A stretch of 13,816 nt of DNA from an uncultured Muribaculaceae bacterium (GTDB lineage: Bacteria; Bacteroidota; Bacteroidia; Bacteroidales; Muribaculaceae). The stretch covers positions 1 through 13,816 of the forward strand of contig CAJLTZ010000070.1 of NCBI GenBank assembly GCA_905209725.1. The letters are read 5' to 3'. The first letter of the stretch is position 1, and the number at the start of each line of letters is the position of its first letter. The notes beneath the pieces are model-generated. The model had not been told where the DNA came from and made no database searches. It saw only the letters and a list, made by a program, of their open reading frames with translations. Below, in pieces: positions 1-7,007 of the stretch. Position numbers and translations under genes: made by a program.

Positions 1-1
1 T

Positions 2-157
2 GCATCAAAAATCGGTCGCCCCTGCATTAACATTTTTTATGGGATGGGGTCTAAGGTTTTTGAGGGGATTTCGCCGATTGAAGAGGGAGCAACCTCGCGG
101 TTGGTCCCGATGAGAGCGGTGAAATACGCCAAAAAGATTAATGAAGATTGCCATTGA
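2..157 (+). CDS. Doubtful 3' end of an open frame, unidentified
   Basis: The frame enters from the left edge and stays open for 51 codons before TGA at 155-157. It reads roughly GRPCINIFYGMGSK, then a charged tail ending AKKINEDCH. I do not recognise the family. Two things argue against a real gene: another + frame and a - frame are also open across much of this stretch, and the DNA folds into a long nested stem-loop (57-135) that would lie inside the coding region. In Bacteroidetes yqeY commonly follows ftsZ, and this tail does not look like an FtsZ C-terminus, so the stretch may simply be the spacer between ftsZ (outside the window) and yqeY. Confidence 0.25.
   Translation, partial: ASKIGRPCINIFYGMGSKVFEGISPIEEGATSRLVPMRAVKYAKKINEDCH
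57..135. other. Nested stem-loop element (structured RNA or inverted-repeat element)
   Basis: Three stems nest around one loop. The inner stem pairs 85-94 (GGGAGCAACC) with 99-108 (GGTTGGTCCC), with one mismatch and a TCGC loop. The middle stem pairs 68-76 (ATTTCGCCG) with 117-125 (CGGTGAAAT), with one G-U pair. The outer stem pairs 57-62 (TTTTTG) with 130-135 (CAAAAA). Internal loops are 8/8 and 5/4 nt. No T-run follows either side, so it is not a canonical intrinsic terminator. It could be a 5' leader RNA for the downstream operon, an mRNA-end structure, or a dispersed palindromic repeat. The pairing is visible; the role is unknown. Confidence 0.5.
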
Positions 158-228
158 GAAACAATTTTTCACTTTCATTTCGTTTCGTAAAAAAGTTTAA
201 ATCACTTCGAAATTAAAGAAAGACTGAG

Positions 229-678
229 ATGGATCTTTTTGAAAGAATAAGTGAGGATATCAAGAAGGCGATGCTTGCACGCGAGAAGACACGCCTGGAG
301 GCACTCCGCGGTGCCAAGAAGGAATTCCTTGAGGCTAAGACCGCCAAGGGCGCCAATGGCGAACTCTCCGATGAGGCCGCCACAAAGATTCTGGTGAAGA
401 TGGTGAAACAGCGCAAGGAAAGCGCGAAAATATATGAGGAGAACTCCCGCCCGGAACTGGCAGCCAACGAACTCGCCGAGGCAGCCGTGCTCGAGGAATA
501 TCTTCCCAAACAGCTTAGTGCCGAGGAACTCGATGTAGAACTGCGTGGCATCATCGCCGAAGTGGGCGCCACAAGCCCGAAGGAGATGGGCAAGGTGATG
601 GGTGTCGCCTCCAGGCGTCTCGCCGGTCGCGCCGAAGGCCGCGCTATCTCTGAGGCTGTGAAACGCTTGCTTCAGTAG
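229..678 (+). CDS. yqeY: GatB/YqeY domain protein
   Basis: A cytoplasmic protein of 149 residues, the usual length for stand-alone YqeY proteins. The family resembles the C-terminal tail domain of GatB, the tRNA-dependent amidotransferase subunit, and is thought to bind tRNA; its exact role is not established. Residues 1-95 are a helical, Lys/Glu/Ala-rich domain containing KQRKESAKIYEENSRPELA and LEEYLPKQL. The C-terminal part (about 115-149) carries SPKEMGKVMGVASRRLAGRAEGR, typical of the family. The ATG at 229 lies after an A-rich leader (AAATTAAAGAAAGACTGAG) without a strong Shine-Dalgarno sequence, normal for Bacteroidetes. serS follows after 99 nt filled by 7-nt tandem repeats. I see no clear TTTG/TAnnTTTG promoter in 158-228, so it may be co-transcribed with a gene to the left. 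Confidence 0.93.
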   Translation: MDLFERISEDIKKAMLAREKTRLEALRGAKKEFLEAKTAKGANGELSDEAATKILVKMVKQRKESAKIYEENSRPELAANELAEAAVLEEYLPKQLSAEELDVELRGIIAEVGATSPKEMGKVMGVASRRLAGRAEGRAISEAVKRLLQ

Positions 679-680
679 TG

Positions 681-772
681 GATTAGGAATTAGGGATTAG
701 GGATTAGCCGTCTTTAACTCCTAACCTCCAAACGATAAACGATAAACGATAAACGTTAAACATATAAACGTT
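681..772. repeat. Two heptanucleotide tandem arrays in the yqeY-serS gap
   Basis: Array 1 (681-707) reads GATTAGG, AATTAGG, GATTAGG, GATTAG. Array 2 (730-772) reads AAACGAT three times, then AAACGTT, AAACATA and a final TAAACGTT. Both have an exact 7-nt period with substitutions but almost no indels. The segment between them (717-729, CTCCTAACCTCC) partly complements array 1, so a weak hairpin is possible. Array 2 ends 6 nt before the serS ATG and therefore forms its immediate leader. Confidence 0.85.
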
Positions 773-777
773 AATAT

Positions 778-2049
778 ATGCTGACGCTGCAAACGATAAA
801 GGCTGATCCGGAGTTTGTGATTAGCCGCTTAGCAGTAAAAGGATTTGATGGCCGTGGAGTCATCGCCGAGATATTGGAGATCGATGCCGAACGTCGCCGT
901 CTCCAGCAAAAGACAGAGGCCGATGCCTCCGAACTCAAGAAACTTGCCGCTTCAATCGGTAAGCTGATGAAGGATGGCGACAAGGCCGGCGCCGAGAAGG
1001 CAAAGGAGGAAGTGGCCCGCATCAAGGGTGAAAGCAAAGGACTGCAGGAGCGCCTCGATGAGTGCGAGCGCCGACAGACCGAACTCCTCCTCACAGTGCC
1101 CAACCTTCCCTGCGCCCAGGTGCCCGAAGGCCTGACCGCTGCCGACAATGTGGTAGTGAAGACCGGCGGAGAGATGCCTAAACTCAGCGCAGATGCACTG
1201 CCCCACTGGGACCTCGCCAAGAAATACAACATCATCGACTTTGAATTGGGTGTGAAGGTTACCGGCGCCGGTTTCCCCTTCTATGTGGGAAAGGGCGCCC
1301 GTCTGCAGCGCGCCCTCATCCAGTTCTTCCTCGACGAGGCCTGGAAGGATGGTTATGTAGAAGTGGAGCCTCCCTTTGTTGTAAATGAGGCATCGGGCTA
1401 TGGGACAGGTCAGCTCCCCGACAAGGAGGGTCAGATGTATCATGTCAATCTCGACAATCTCTACCTGATACCAACGGCCGAGGTGCCTGTCACCAACATC
1501 TATCGCGATGTGATTATTCCTGAGTCGGAACTACCCAAGAAAAACTGTGCCTACTCCCCCTGCTGGCGTCGCGAGGCCGGCAGTTACGGCAAGGACGTGC
1601 GCGGACTGAACCGCCTGCATCAGTTTGACAAGGTGGAGATTGTGCGCATCGAGCGTCCGGAGGACTCCTATGCCGCTCTCGAAGAGATGAAAGACCATGT
1701 GCAGGGGCTGCTCGAAAAGCTCGGCCTTCCCTGGCATATATTGCGTCTCTGCGGCGGCGACATGAGTTTCACATCGGCCATCACCTACGACTTCGAAGTG
1801 TGGAGCGCCGCGCAGGAGCGCTGGCTGGAGGTGTCCTCCGTATCCAACTTCGAGACCTATCAGGCCAACCGCCTGAAATGCCGTTATCGTGGCGACGACA
1901 AGAAGATACGCCTATGCCACACTCTCAACGGTTCGGCCCTTGCACTGCCCCGCATCGTGGCTGCCCTTCTTGAGAACAACCAGACTCCGGAGGGAATCAT
2001 CGTGCCCGAGTGCCTGCGCAAATACACCGGCTTCGATATCATTGACTGA
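778..2049 (+). CDS. serS: Serine--tRNA ligase
   Basis: Class II aminoacyl-tRNA synthetase charging tRNA-Ser (and tRNA-Sec where present) with serine in the cytoplasm. At 423 residues it is full length. Residues 1-110 form the N-terminal domain, with a Lys/Glu/Ala-rich antiparallel coiled-coil arm at about 30-100 that contacts the long variable arm of tRNA-Ser. The catalytic domain shows motif 2 around residues 262-274 (CWRREAGSYGKDVRGL, where Phe is more usual than Trp) and motif 3 at about 381-392 (HTLNGSALALPR). TAEVP near residue 235 matches the serine-binding TXE loop. The ATG at 778 gives the expected MLTLQTIKADPE start. The gene is flanked on both sides by heptamer arrays, and the downstream array overlaps its stop codon. 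Confidence 0.98.
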   Translation: MLTLQTIKADPEFVISRLAVKGFDGRGVIAEILEIDAERRRLQQKTEADASELKKLAASIGKLMKDGDKAGAEKAKEEVARIKGESKGLQERLDECERRQTELLLTVPNLPCAQVPEGLTAADNVVVKTGGEMPKLSADALPHWDLAKKYNIIDFELGVKVTGAGFPFYVGKGARLQRALIQFFLDEAWKDGYVEVEPPFVVNEASGYGTGQLPDKEGQMYHVNLDNLYLIPTAEVPVTNIYRDVIIPESELPKKNCAYSPCWRREAGSYGKDVRGLNRLHQFDKVEIVRIERPEDSYAALEEMKDHVQGLLEKLGLPWHILRLCGGDMSFTSAITYDFEVWSAAQERWLEVSSVSNFETYQANRLKCRYRGDDKKIRLCHTLNGSALALPRIVAALLENNQTPEGIIVPECLRKYTGFDIID

Positions 2050-2140
2050 ATCAGGAATTAGGAATCAGGAATTAGGAATTAGGAATTAGGAAATCATGGA
2101 TTGGGAATTGCTAATTGCTGATTGCTGATTGCTGATTGCT
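2048..2140. repeat. Two heptanucleotide tandem arrays downstream of serS
   Basis: The first array (2048-2096) is built from GAATCAG/GAATTAG: GAATCAG, GAATTAG, GAATCAG, three GAATTAG, then GAAATCA. Its first two bases belong to the serS TGA stop. The second array (2106-2140) reads AATTGCT twice and GATTGCT three times. Both are strictly 7-nt periodic. No protein is encoded here, and no promoter or T-run terminator is visible between serS and the next gene. Confidence 0.87.
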
Positions 2141-2186
2141 ATATGAAACTTCGTCACTAATAACTCTGACTTAACACTTGACTTCC

Positions 2187-2957
2187 ATGGACAAGAGCAA
2201 CGCCTACGTAAGCAAAGAGGAGAAAAAGATTTCCATCGACGACCCGAGCGGTAAATGGAGCGACCTCACCCTTCTTCCCGAATGGGGAGAGAAATATTAT
2301 GATGTCTACACAGTGCGCAAGCATGGCAAATGGGTGATGCTGAAGGCGCTGAAAAAAGAGTATGCGTCGGATTCCGAATTCCAGCAGATGCTGGAGCAGG
2401 AATTCGACACACGCTATAATCTTGCCCATGCCAATATCGTGATGGTGAATGATCTGGAGGAAGTGCCCGGTGTGGGTCTCTCGATTATCACCGATGACGT
2501 GTATGGCTATTCGCTGCGCCGTCTCATCGACGAGAAACGCCTCACACCCCAGATAGTGCGTCGCCTTGAGACCCAGCTTCTCGACGCCATGCTCTATATT
2601 CAGGAAAACCATGTGGTGCACACTCCAATTACGCCAGACACCATCATCTTCACGGAATACAACGAGAACCTGAAGCTCCTCAACGTGGGCTATGAGCAGA
2701 AGGATGAACTAAGCGAGAGCGACACCGAGGAGGACATCAAGGCCTATGGCCGTATTCTGAACGAGGTGCTCGACCATCTTCCCGCATCGCTTCCTCGTCT
2801 GCGCCGCATCGCGAAGAAATGCGAGGCCGGAGGCTACCGCACAGTGGCCGATGTAGAGCTCGCGGTGGAACGCAAGAGCAGCAGCCAGATCTATATCCTG
2901 CTCTGCTTCTTCATCGTGGTTATGACATGCGTGCTCATCTGGTTATCATTCAAGTAA
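2187..2957 (+). CDS. Tail-anchored protein kinase-like protein, probable pseudokinase
   Basis: A 256-residue protein with a eukaryotic-type Ser/Thr kinase fold pattern and one C-terminal membrane helix (about 235-255, with only Lys after it). The kinase part should therefore face the cytoplasm on a tail anchor. Visible landmarks are VMLK with Lys53 in the VAIK position, Glu70 or Glu72 as the helix-C acid, and LAHANIV (79-85) matching the HPNIV region. The catalytic loop is degenerate: VHTPITPDTI (144-153) stands where HRDLKPEN is expected, so the catalytic Asp is Pro147, Lys is Thr149 and Asn is Thr152. DFG is replaced by NVG (166-168). No Gly-rich loop is apparent. Phosphotransfer by the usual mechanism is thus unlikely; a scaffold or nucleotide-sensing role is an inference. 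ATG 2187 was preferred over TTG 2178. The next gene starts 12 nt after the stop. Confidence 0.8.
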   Translation: MDKSNAYVSKEEKKISIDDPSGKWSDLTLLPEWGEKYYDVYTVRKHGKWVMLKALKKEYASDSEFQQMLEQEFDTRYNLAHANIVMVNDLEEVPGVGLSIITDDVYGYSLRRLIDEKRLTPQIVRRLETQLLDAMLYIQENHVVHTPITPDTIIFTEYNENLKLLNVGYEQKDELSESDTEEDIKAYGRILNEVLDHLPASLPRLRRIAKKCEAGGYRTVADVELAVERKSSSQIYILLCFFIVVMTCVLIWLSFK

Positions 2958-2969
2958 ATCCCTTTCCAA

Positions 2970-4097
2970 ATGCTTGAGATAAGGAGAATAGAACCTGAAA
3001 AGAAGGCGCTCAGACACTTCACCCGGTTTCAGATCGACCTCTATGCCGGCAATCCCTATTATGTGCCGCCATTGATTTCGGATGATGTCAATACATTGCT
3101 GCCCGGCGTTAACCCTGCGTTCGATTTCTGCGAGGCCGCATATTTCATGGCTTACCGCGACGGGCGTCCCGTGGGCCGCATCGCCGGCATCATCAACCAT
3201 CAGATCAACAAGAGGGAGAAGGAGAAAGTGGCACGCTTCGGATTCATAGATTTCGAGGACGACCGCGAGGTGTCGGCCCTTCTGATGAAAACAGTGGAGG
3301 ACTGGGCGCGCGAGCGCGGCATGACCCACCTCATCGGCCCGCTCGGATTCACCGACCTCGACCATGAGGGGATGCTCGTGGATGGCTTCGATGAACTCTC
3401 CACCATGGCCACCATCTACAATTACCACTATTATCCCGAGCATATGGAGGCATTGGGCTACAAAAAGGAATCCGACTGGGTGGAATTCCTGATGGAGGTG
3501 CCCGATGAGATTCCGGAACGCTACAACCGCATCGCCGACATCGTGAAGGATAAATTCGACCTTCGCGTGCTGAAATACACAAGCCGCCGTCGCGCCAAGA
3601 AGGAATATGGCCATGCCATCTTCCATCTCATCAATGAGGCCTACAAGAATCTCTATCAGTACAGCATGCTCACGGAGCGCCAGATTGAATATTACATCGA
3701 CCTCTATCTCGGCCTGCTGAATCTGGACCTGCTCACCCTGATTGTGGACCGCGACGACCGACTTGTAGGTGTGGGAATCTGCATGCCGTCGATGAGCAAG
3801 GCGCTCCAGAAGAGTAAGGGAAAACTTTTCCCGACAGGCTGGCTGCCCCTGCTGAAGGGACTGAAAGGGAAGAACGACCGTGTGGACCTTCTGCTTGTGG
3901 CCGTGCATCCCGACTATCAGAACAAGGGTGTGAACGCGCTGCTCTTCCAGGACCTGCTGCCACACTTCATGCGCAACGGTTATCGCTGGGCGGAGTCGAA
4001 TCCGGAGATGGAAACAAACTCCAAGGTGCAGAGCCAGTGGGAATACTTCAATACCCGTCAGCACCGCCGCCGCCGCAGTTATACAAAAAAGATCTGA
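2970..4097 (+). CDS. Large GNAT-like N-acyltransferase family protein (YghO-like)
   Basis: A cytoplasmic protein of 375 residues with no signal peptide or membrane segment. The pattern is that of the long, two-lobed GNAT-like family that includes E. coli YghO: an N-terminal lobe with NPYYVPPL and DGRPVGRIAGIINHQ, then LIGPLGFTDLDHEGML, and a C-terminal lobe with DRDDRLVGVGICMPS, LLLVAVHPDYQNKGVNALLF (an acyl-CoA-binding-like strand and turn) and a basic end, RQHRRRRSY. Substrate and reaction are not known for this branch, and I assign only the family. It starts 12 nt after the pseudokinase stop and ends 4 nt before the menG GTG, so it should share their transcript. A long antisense open frame beneath it is a codon-bias shadow. 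Confidence 0.75.
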   Translation: MLEIRRIEPEKKALRHFTRFQIDLYAGNPYYVPPLISDDVNTLLPGVNPAFDFCEAAYFMAYRDGRPVGRIAGIINHQINKREKEKVARFGFIDFEDDREVSALLMKTVEDWARERGMTHLIGPLGFTDLDHEGMLVDGFDELSTMATIYNYHYYPEHMEALGYKKESDWVEFLMEVPDEIPERYNRIADIVKDKFDLRVLKYTSRRRAKKEYGHAIFHLINEAYKNLYQYSMLTERQIEYYIDLYLGLLNLDLLTLIVDRDDRLVGVGICMPSMSKALQKSKGKLFPTGWLPLLKGLKGKNDRVDLLLVAVHPDYQNKGVNALLFQDLLPHFMRNGYRWAESNPEMETNSKVQSQWEYFNTRQHRRRRSYTKKI

Positions 4098-4101
4098 CCC
4101 T

Positions 4102-4941
4102 GTGGATCAAAAAAATACAGACATCAGAGATAAGGAAAAAGAATCTACGCATAGCGGCGCCGAACTGATCATGCCCTATGGTGGCGAGGCGAGCAAGGGG
4201 GAGCAGGTGGAGGAGATGTTCGACTCGATAGCCCCGGCGTATGATTTCATGAACACGGCGATGACTCTCGGACTTCACCGCTGGTGGCGTCACAGGACTC
4301 TCGCCGCAGCCGGACGCCGGCTCGCCGGCAATCTAAGCAAGTCGGCAAAGACAGGAACTCATTCAGAAGGCAAGGGGCTGCGGATTCTCGATGTGGCCAC
4401 CGGCACCGGCGATGTGGCCTTCGAACTGCATAAGATATATCCCGAGGCTGACATTGTGGGCCTCGATCTCTCGAGGGGAATGCTCGCCGTGGCTGAAAAG
4501 AAACTGAAAGCAGCCGGTGAATCTGCGCGGAAACATATCGCATTCCGTCAGGGCGACTCGCTTGCCCTTGAGGATGCCGACAACAGTTATGACCTGATCA
4601 CGGTGGCCTACGGAGTACGCAACTTCGAACAGCTTGCCAAAGGGCTCGTCGAGATGGGGCGCGTGCTAAAGCCTGGCGGGGTGCTCTGTATTATTGAACT
4701 CGCCGAACCGACCGGCGTGCTGACGCGTCCGCTCTACCGGTTCTACTCCCGTCAGCTTATACCGCGAGTGGGAAAACTTGTGTCGGGCGACAGCCGCGCC
4801 TATACGTATCTGCCGGAGAGCATCAGTGCGGCGCCCCAGCGAGAGAGGCTCGCGAATATGCTCGCCGATGCCGGACTCCATGACTGCACCTGGCATGAGA
4901 TGACATTCGGGGCGGTCTGCTATTATTTAGGAAGCAAATAG
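4102..4941 (+). CDS. menG: Demethylmenaquinone methyltransferase
   Basis: SAM-dependent C-methyltransferase of the UbiE/COQ5 family. In a menaquinone-using anaerobe it performs the last step, demethylmenaquinone to menaquinone. Family marks are VEEMFDSIAPAYDFMNTAMTLGLHRWWR near residues 36-63, SAM motif I ILDVATGTGD at 95-104, DIVGLDLSRGML, VAYGVRNF and LKPGGVL, ending in FGAVCYYLGSK. At 280 residues it is longer than the roughly 245 usual, because of an Arg/Lys/Ser/Gly-rich insertion at about 71-91, just before motif I. The start is uncertain. GTG 4102, 4 nt after the previous stop, gives a 23-residue extension; ATG 4171 would begin directly at MPYGGEA, which is short for the family. The stop codon abuts the next gene's ATG. 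Confidence 0.93.
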   Translation: MDQKNTDIRDKEKESTHSGAELIMPYGGEASKGEQVEEMFDSIAPAYDFMNTAMTLGLHRWWRHRTLAAAGRRLAGNLSKSAKTGTHSEGKGLRILDVATGTGDVAFELHKIYPEADIVGLDLSRGMLAVAEKKLKAAGESARKHIAFRQGDSLALEDADNSYDLITVAYGVRNFEQLAKGLVEMGRVLKPGGVLCIIELAEPTGVLTRPLYRFYSRQLIPRVGKLVSGDSRAYTYLPESISAAPQRERLANMLADAGLHDCTWHEMTFGAVCYYLGSK

Positions 4942-6195
4942 ATGACCAGAAAAGATTTTGAAGTGATGGCTCCCGTGGGGAGCTGGGAGTCGCTTGCCGC
5001 GGCGATTAACGCCGGTGCGGATGCCGTATATTTCGGTATCGAGGGACTCAATATGCGCTCGCGCAGCAGCGCCAATTTCACTGCCGACGATATGGTGGAG
5101 ATAGTGCGCCGTTGCTCTGAACATGACATAAAGACATATCTCACGGTCAACACCGTGATCTATGATAGCGACATGGAACTGATGCATTCCATTGTGGACC
5201 GCGCCAAAGAGGCCGGCATCAGCGCGATCATAGCCTCCGATATGGCCGTGATTCTCTATTGCCGCAAAGTGGGGCAGGAGGTGCATATATCCACACAGGT
5301 GAATGTGACCAACACGGAGGCTGTGGAATATTATGCACAGTTTGCCGACGTGATGGTGCTTGCCCGCGAGCTCAACTTGGAGCAGGTGGGGGAGATTCAC
5401 CGCAACATCGAGGCGCGTGGCATCAGCGGCCCCGGCGGCAAACCGGTGCGTCTGGAGATGTTCTGCCACGGCGCCCTCTGCATGGCAGTGAGCGGCAAGT
5501 GCTATCTGAGCCTGCACGAGATGAACTCGAGCGCCAACCGCGGTGCATGCAATCAGATCTGTCGCCGCAGTTATACGGTGCGTGACCGCGAGACCGGCGC
5601 CGAACTCGATATCGAGAACCAATACATCATGTCGCCCAAGGACTTGAAGACCATTCATTTCCTTAACAAGATGGTGGATGCAGGCGTGCGGGTGTTCAAG
5701 ATTGAGGGGCGTGCGCGCGGACCGGAATATGTGGCTGAGACAGTGAGTTGCTATTCCGAGGCGCTTTCCGCAATCGCAGACGGTACATTCTCCGAGGAGA
5801 AACTCGCCGGATGGGAGGCGCGTCTGGCGAAGGTATTCAACCGGGGTTACTGGGATGGTTATTATCTAGGCAGGCGACTTGGGGAGTGGAGCTCGAAATA
5901 TGGCTCGAGTGCCACACGCACAAAGAAATATATCGCCAAGGCAGTGAGATATTTCAGCAAGCTCGGGGTAGGGGAATTCATGATGGAGGCCGGCGAACTG
6001 CATCCCGGCGACGAGGTGGTGGTGGTGGGCCCCACCACCGGCGCACTCATCTTCAATGTGGAGCAATTGCGCCTTGACGTAGATCCGGTGGATTGCGTGA
6101 AGAAAGGACAGCTATTCTCGATGCCTGTTCCTGCGAAAGTGCGCCCGAGCGACCGGCTATATTTATGGGAGAATAAAAATGGCAAAAAAGAATAA
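4942..6195 (+). CDS. Peptidase U32 family protein, TrhP/YegQ-like tRNA hydroxylation factor
   Basis: A cytoplasmic protein of 417 residues. It carries the U32 signature EMFCHGALC at 172-180, followed by GKCYLS at 185-190. Further conserved cysteines are Cys203 and Cys207 in ANRGACNQIC; together with Cys175, Cys180 and Cys187 they suggest a metal or Fe-S site. The N-terminal half (VMAPVGSWESLAAAINAGADAVYFG) fits the TIM-barrel-like start of the family. Several members historically called peptidases are RNA-modifying proteins: E. coli TrhP (YegQ) acts in 5-hydroxyuridine formation at tRNA position 34 and RlhA acts on 23S rRNA. The length and single U32 module fit a TrhP/YegQ type better, but this is inference. 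The ATG directly follows the menG stop, and the end overlaps the esterase gene by 17 nt, indicating translational coupling. Confidence 0.9.
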   Translation: MTRKDFEVMAPVGSWESLAAAINAGADAVYFGIEGLNMRSRSSANFTADDMVEIVRRCSEHDIKTYLTVNTVIYDSDMELMHSIVDRAKEAGISAIIASDMAVILYCRKVGQEVHISTQVNVTNTEAVEYYAQFADVMVLARELNLEQVGEIHRNIEARGISGPGGKPVRLEMFCHGALCMAVSGKCYLSLHEMNSSANRGACNQICRRSYTVRDRETGAELDIENQYIMSPKDLKTIHFLNKMVDAGVRVFKIEGRARGPEYVAETVSCYSEALSAIADGTFSEEKLAGWEARLAKVFNRGYWDGYYLGRRLGEWSSKYGSSATRTKKYIAKAVRYFSKLGVGEFMMEAGELHPGDEVVVVGPTTGALIFNVEQLRLDVDPVDCVKKGQLFSMPVPAKVRPSDRLYLWENKNGKKE

Positions 6196-6859
6196 CGGAA
6201 ACATATCAAATGCGGGCAACGCCGGGAAAAGCGGCTTGCGGCAGGTGGTCTATCTCCACGGCCTTCAGTCGTCTGGCCAGAGCACCACAGCGCAGCGTCT
6301 GCGCCGCACGCTCTCGAAATATGAGGTGATATCGCCCGACCTGTCGGTGGCGCCGGAGGTGGCGCTCACCGAATTGAAGCGTCTTGGCGCGCAATTGCGC
6401 CCCGATGCCATAATCGTGGGCACATCCATGGGTGGATTCTTCGCCCAGATGTTCCGCGGCTTCCGCCGCATCCTGATCAATCCCTCCTGGCATGTGAGCC
6501 GCAAATTGGCGGAGTCGGAGGGTCAGCGTCTTCCCTTCCACAATCCCCGCCTCGACGGGCTGAAGGATTTCGAGGTGACGCAGAAACTTGTGAAAAAATA
6601 TGAGCGCCTCGAGGCCCAGCAGTGGGACAAGAAGACCGGAGTGATAGGCAAGAATGCCGATGACCCGTCGCAGGTCACGGCCCTTTTCGGCACGCAGGAC
6701 ACTGTGGTGAACGGGCGGGAGGAATATCTGGAGCATTACACGGATTTCCGCGAATTCGAGGGTGGGCACCGCCTCGACCCTAACACCACAATCACCCTGG
6801 TGGTGCCGCTGATCGAGGGGCGCGAGCCGGAGACCGACCCTGTTCCCGATGCCGATTGA
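6179..6859 (+). CDS. YqiA-like alpha/beta-hydrolase (esterase)
   Basis: A 226-residue cytoplasmic hydrolase of the YqiA/UPF0227 type, a small esterase family with activity on short acyl esters in E. coli; the physiological substrate is unknown. The N-terminal oxyanion region YLHGLQSSG is at 25-33. The nucleophile elbow GTSMGG is at 81-86 with Ser83, and the acid is probably Asp164 in LFGTQDTVV. His197 in FEGGHR completes the triad. The first 20 residues are a polar, Asn/Gly/Lys-rich extension, and the C-terminus is acidic and proline-containing. The ATG lies inside the last codons of the upstream U32 gene (17-nt overlap in a different frame). It is the last gene of the + strand run; no clear intrinsic terminator follows before the promoter at 6890. 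Confidence 0.87.
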   Translation: MAKKNNGNISNAGNAGKSGLRQVVYLHGLQSSGQSTTAQRLRRTLSKYEVISPDLSVAPEVALTELKRLGAQLRPDAIIVGTSMGGFFAQMFRGFRRILINPSWHVSRKLAESEGQRLPFHNPRLDGLKDFEVTQKLVKKYERLEAQQWDKKTGVIGKNADDPSQVTALFGTQDTVVNGREEYLEHYTDFREFEGGHRLDPNTTITLVVPLIEGREPETDPVPDAD

Positions 6860-6889
6860 ATCAGATCAATACTCTTTAATACACTGAAT

Positions 6890-6921
6890 TTTGCAGATAT
6901 ACAATTTTTTTTCTATATTTG
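6890..6921 (+). promoter_or_regulatory. Bacteroidetes-type promoter for the aminotransferase
   Basis: TTTG at 6890-6893 (the -33 element) and TATATTTG at 6914-6921 (the -7 element, consensus TAnnTTTG) are separated by 20 nt, the expected spacing. The start of transcription should fall near 6925-6930, leaving a leader of about 80 nt. That leader (6930-7007) is almost free of G and T, A/C-rich and weakly repetitive (AAAACCT twice, then AAACAG-type units), so it should be unstructured, which favours initiation without a Shine-Dalgarno sequence. Confidence 0.8.
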
Positions 6922-7007
6922 CGGAATAAAATATAAACCAACCTTAAAACCTAAAACCTAGAACTCGCAACTGAAAACAGAAACAGAAACCAACACAAAA
7001 GAAACAA

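Noticed and set aside
681..772. CRISPR-like array
   Set aside because: Units are 7 nt with no spacers between them; these are plain tandem repeats.
2178..2186. TTG start giving three extra residues to the pseudokinase
   Set aside because: An ATG lies 9 nt downstream at 2187 and no Shine-Dalgarno sequence favours the TTG.
2946..4064. Long antisense open frame (372 codons) under the GNAT-like gene
   Set aside because: It mirrors the strong third-position GC bias of the + strand gene, encodes no recognisable domain and overlaps a gene with clear family motifs.
4927..5658. Antisense open frame of 243 codons under the U32 gene
   Set aside because: The composition (His/Ala/Gly-rich) is typical of a shadow frame, and the + strand carries the full U32 signature.
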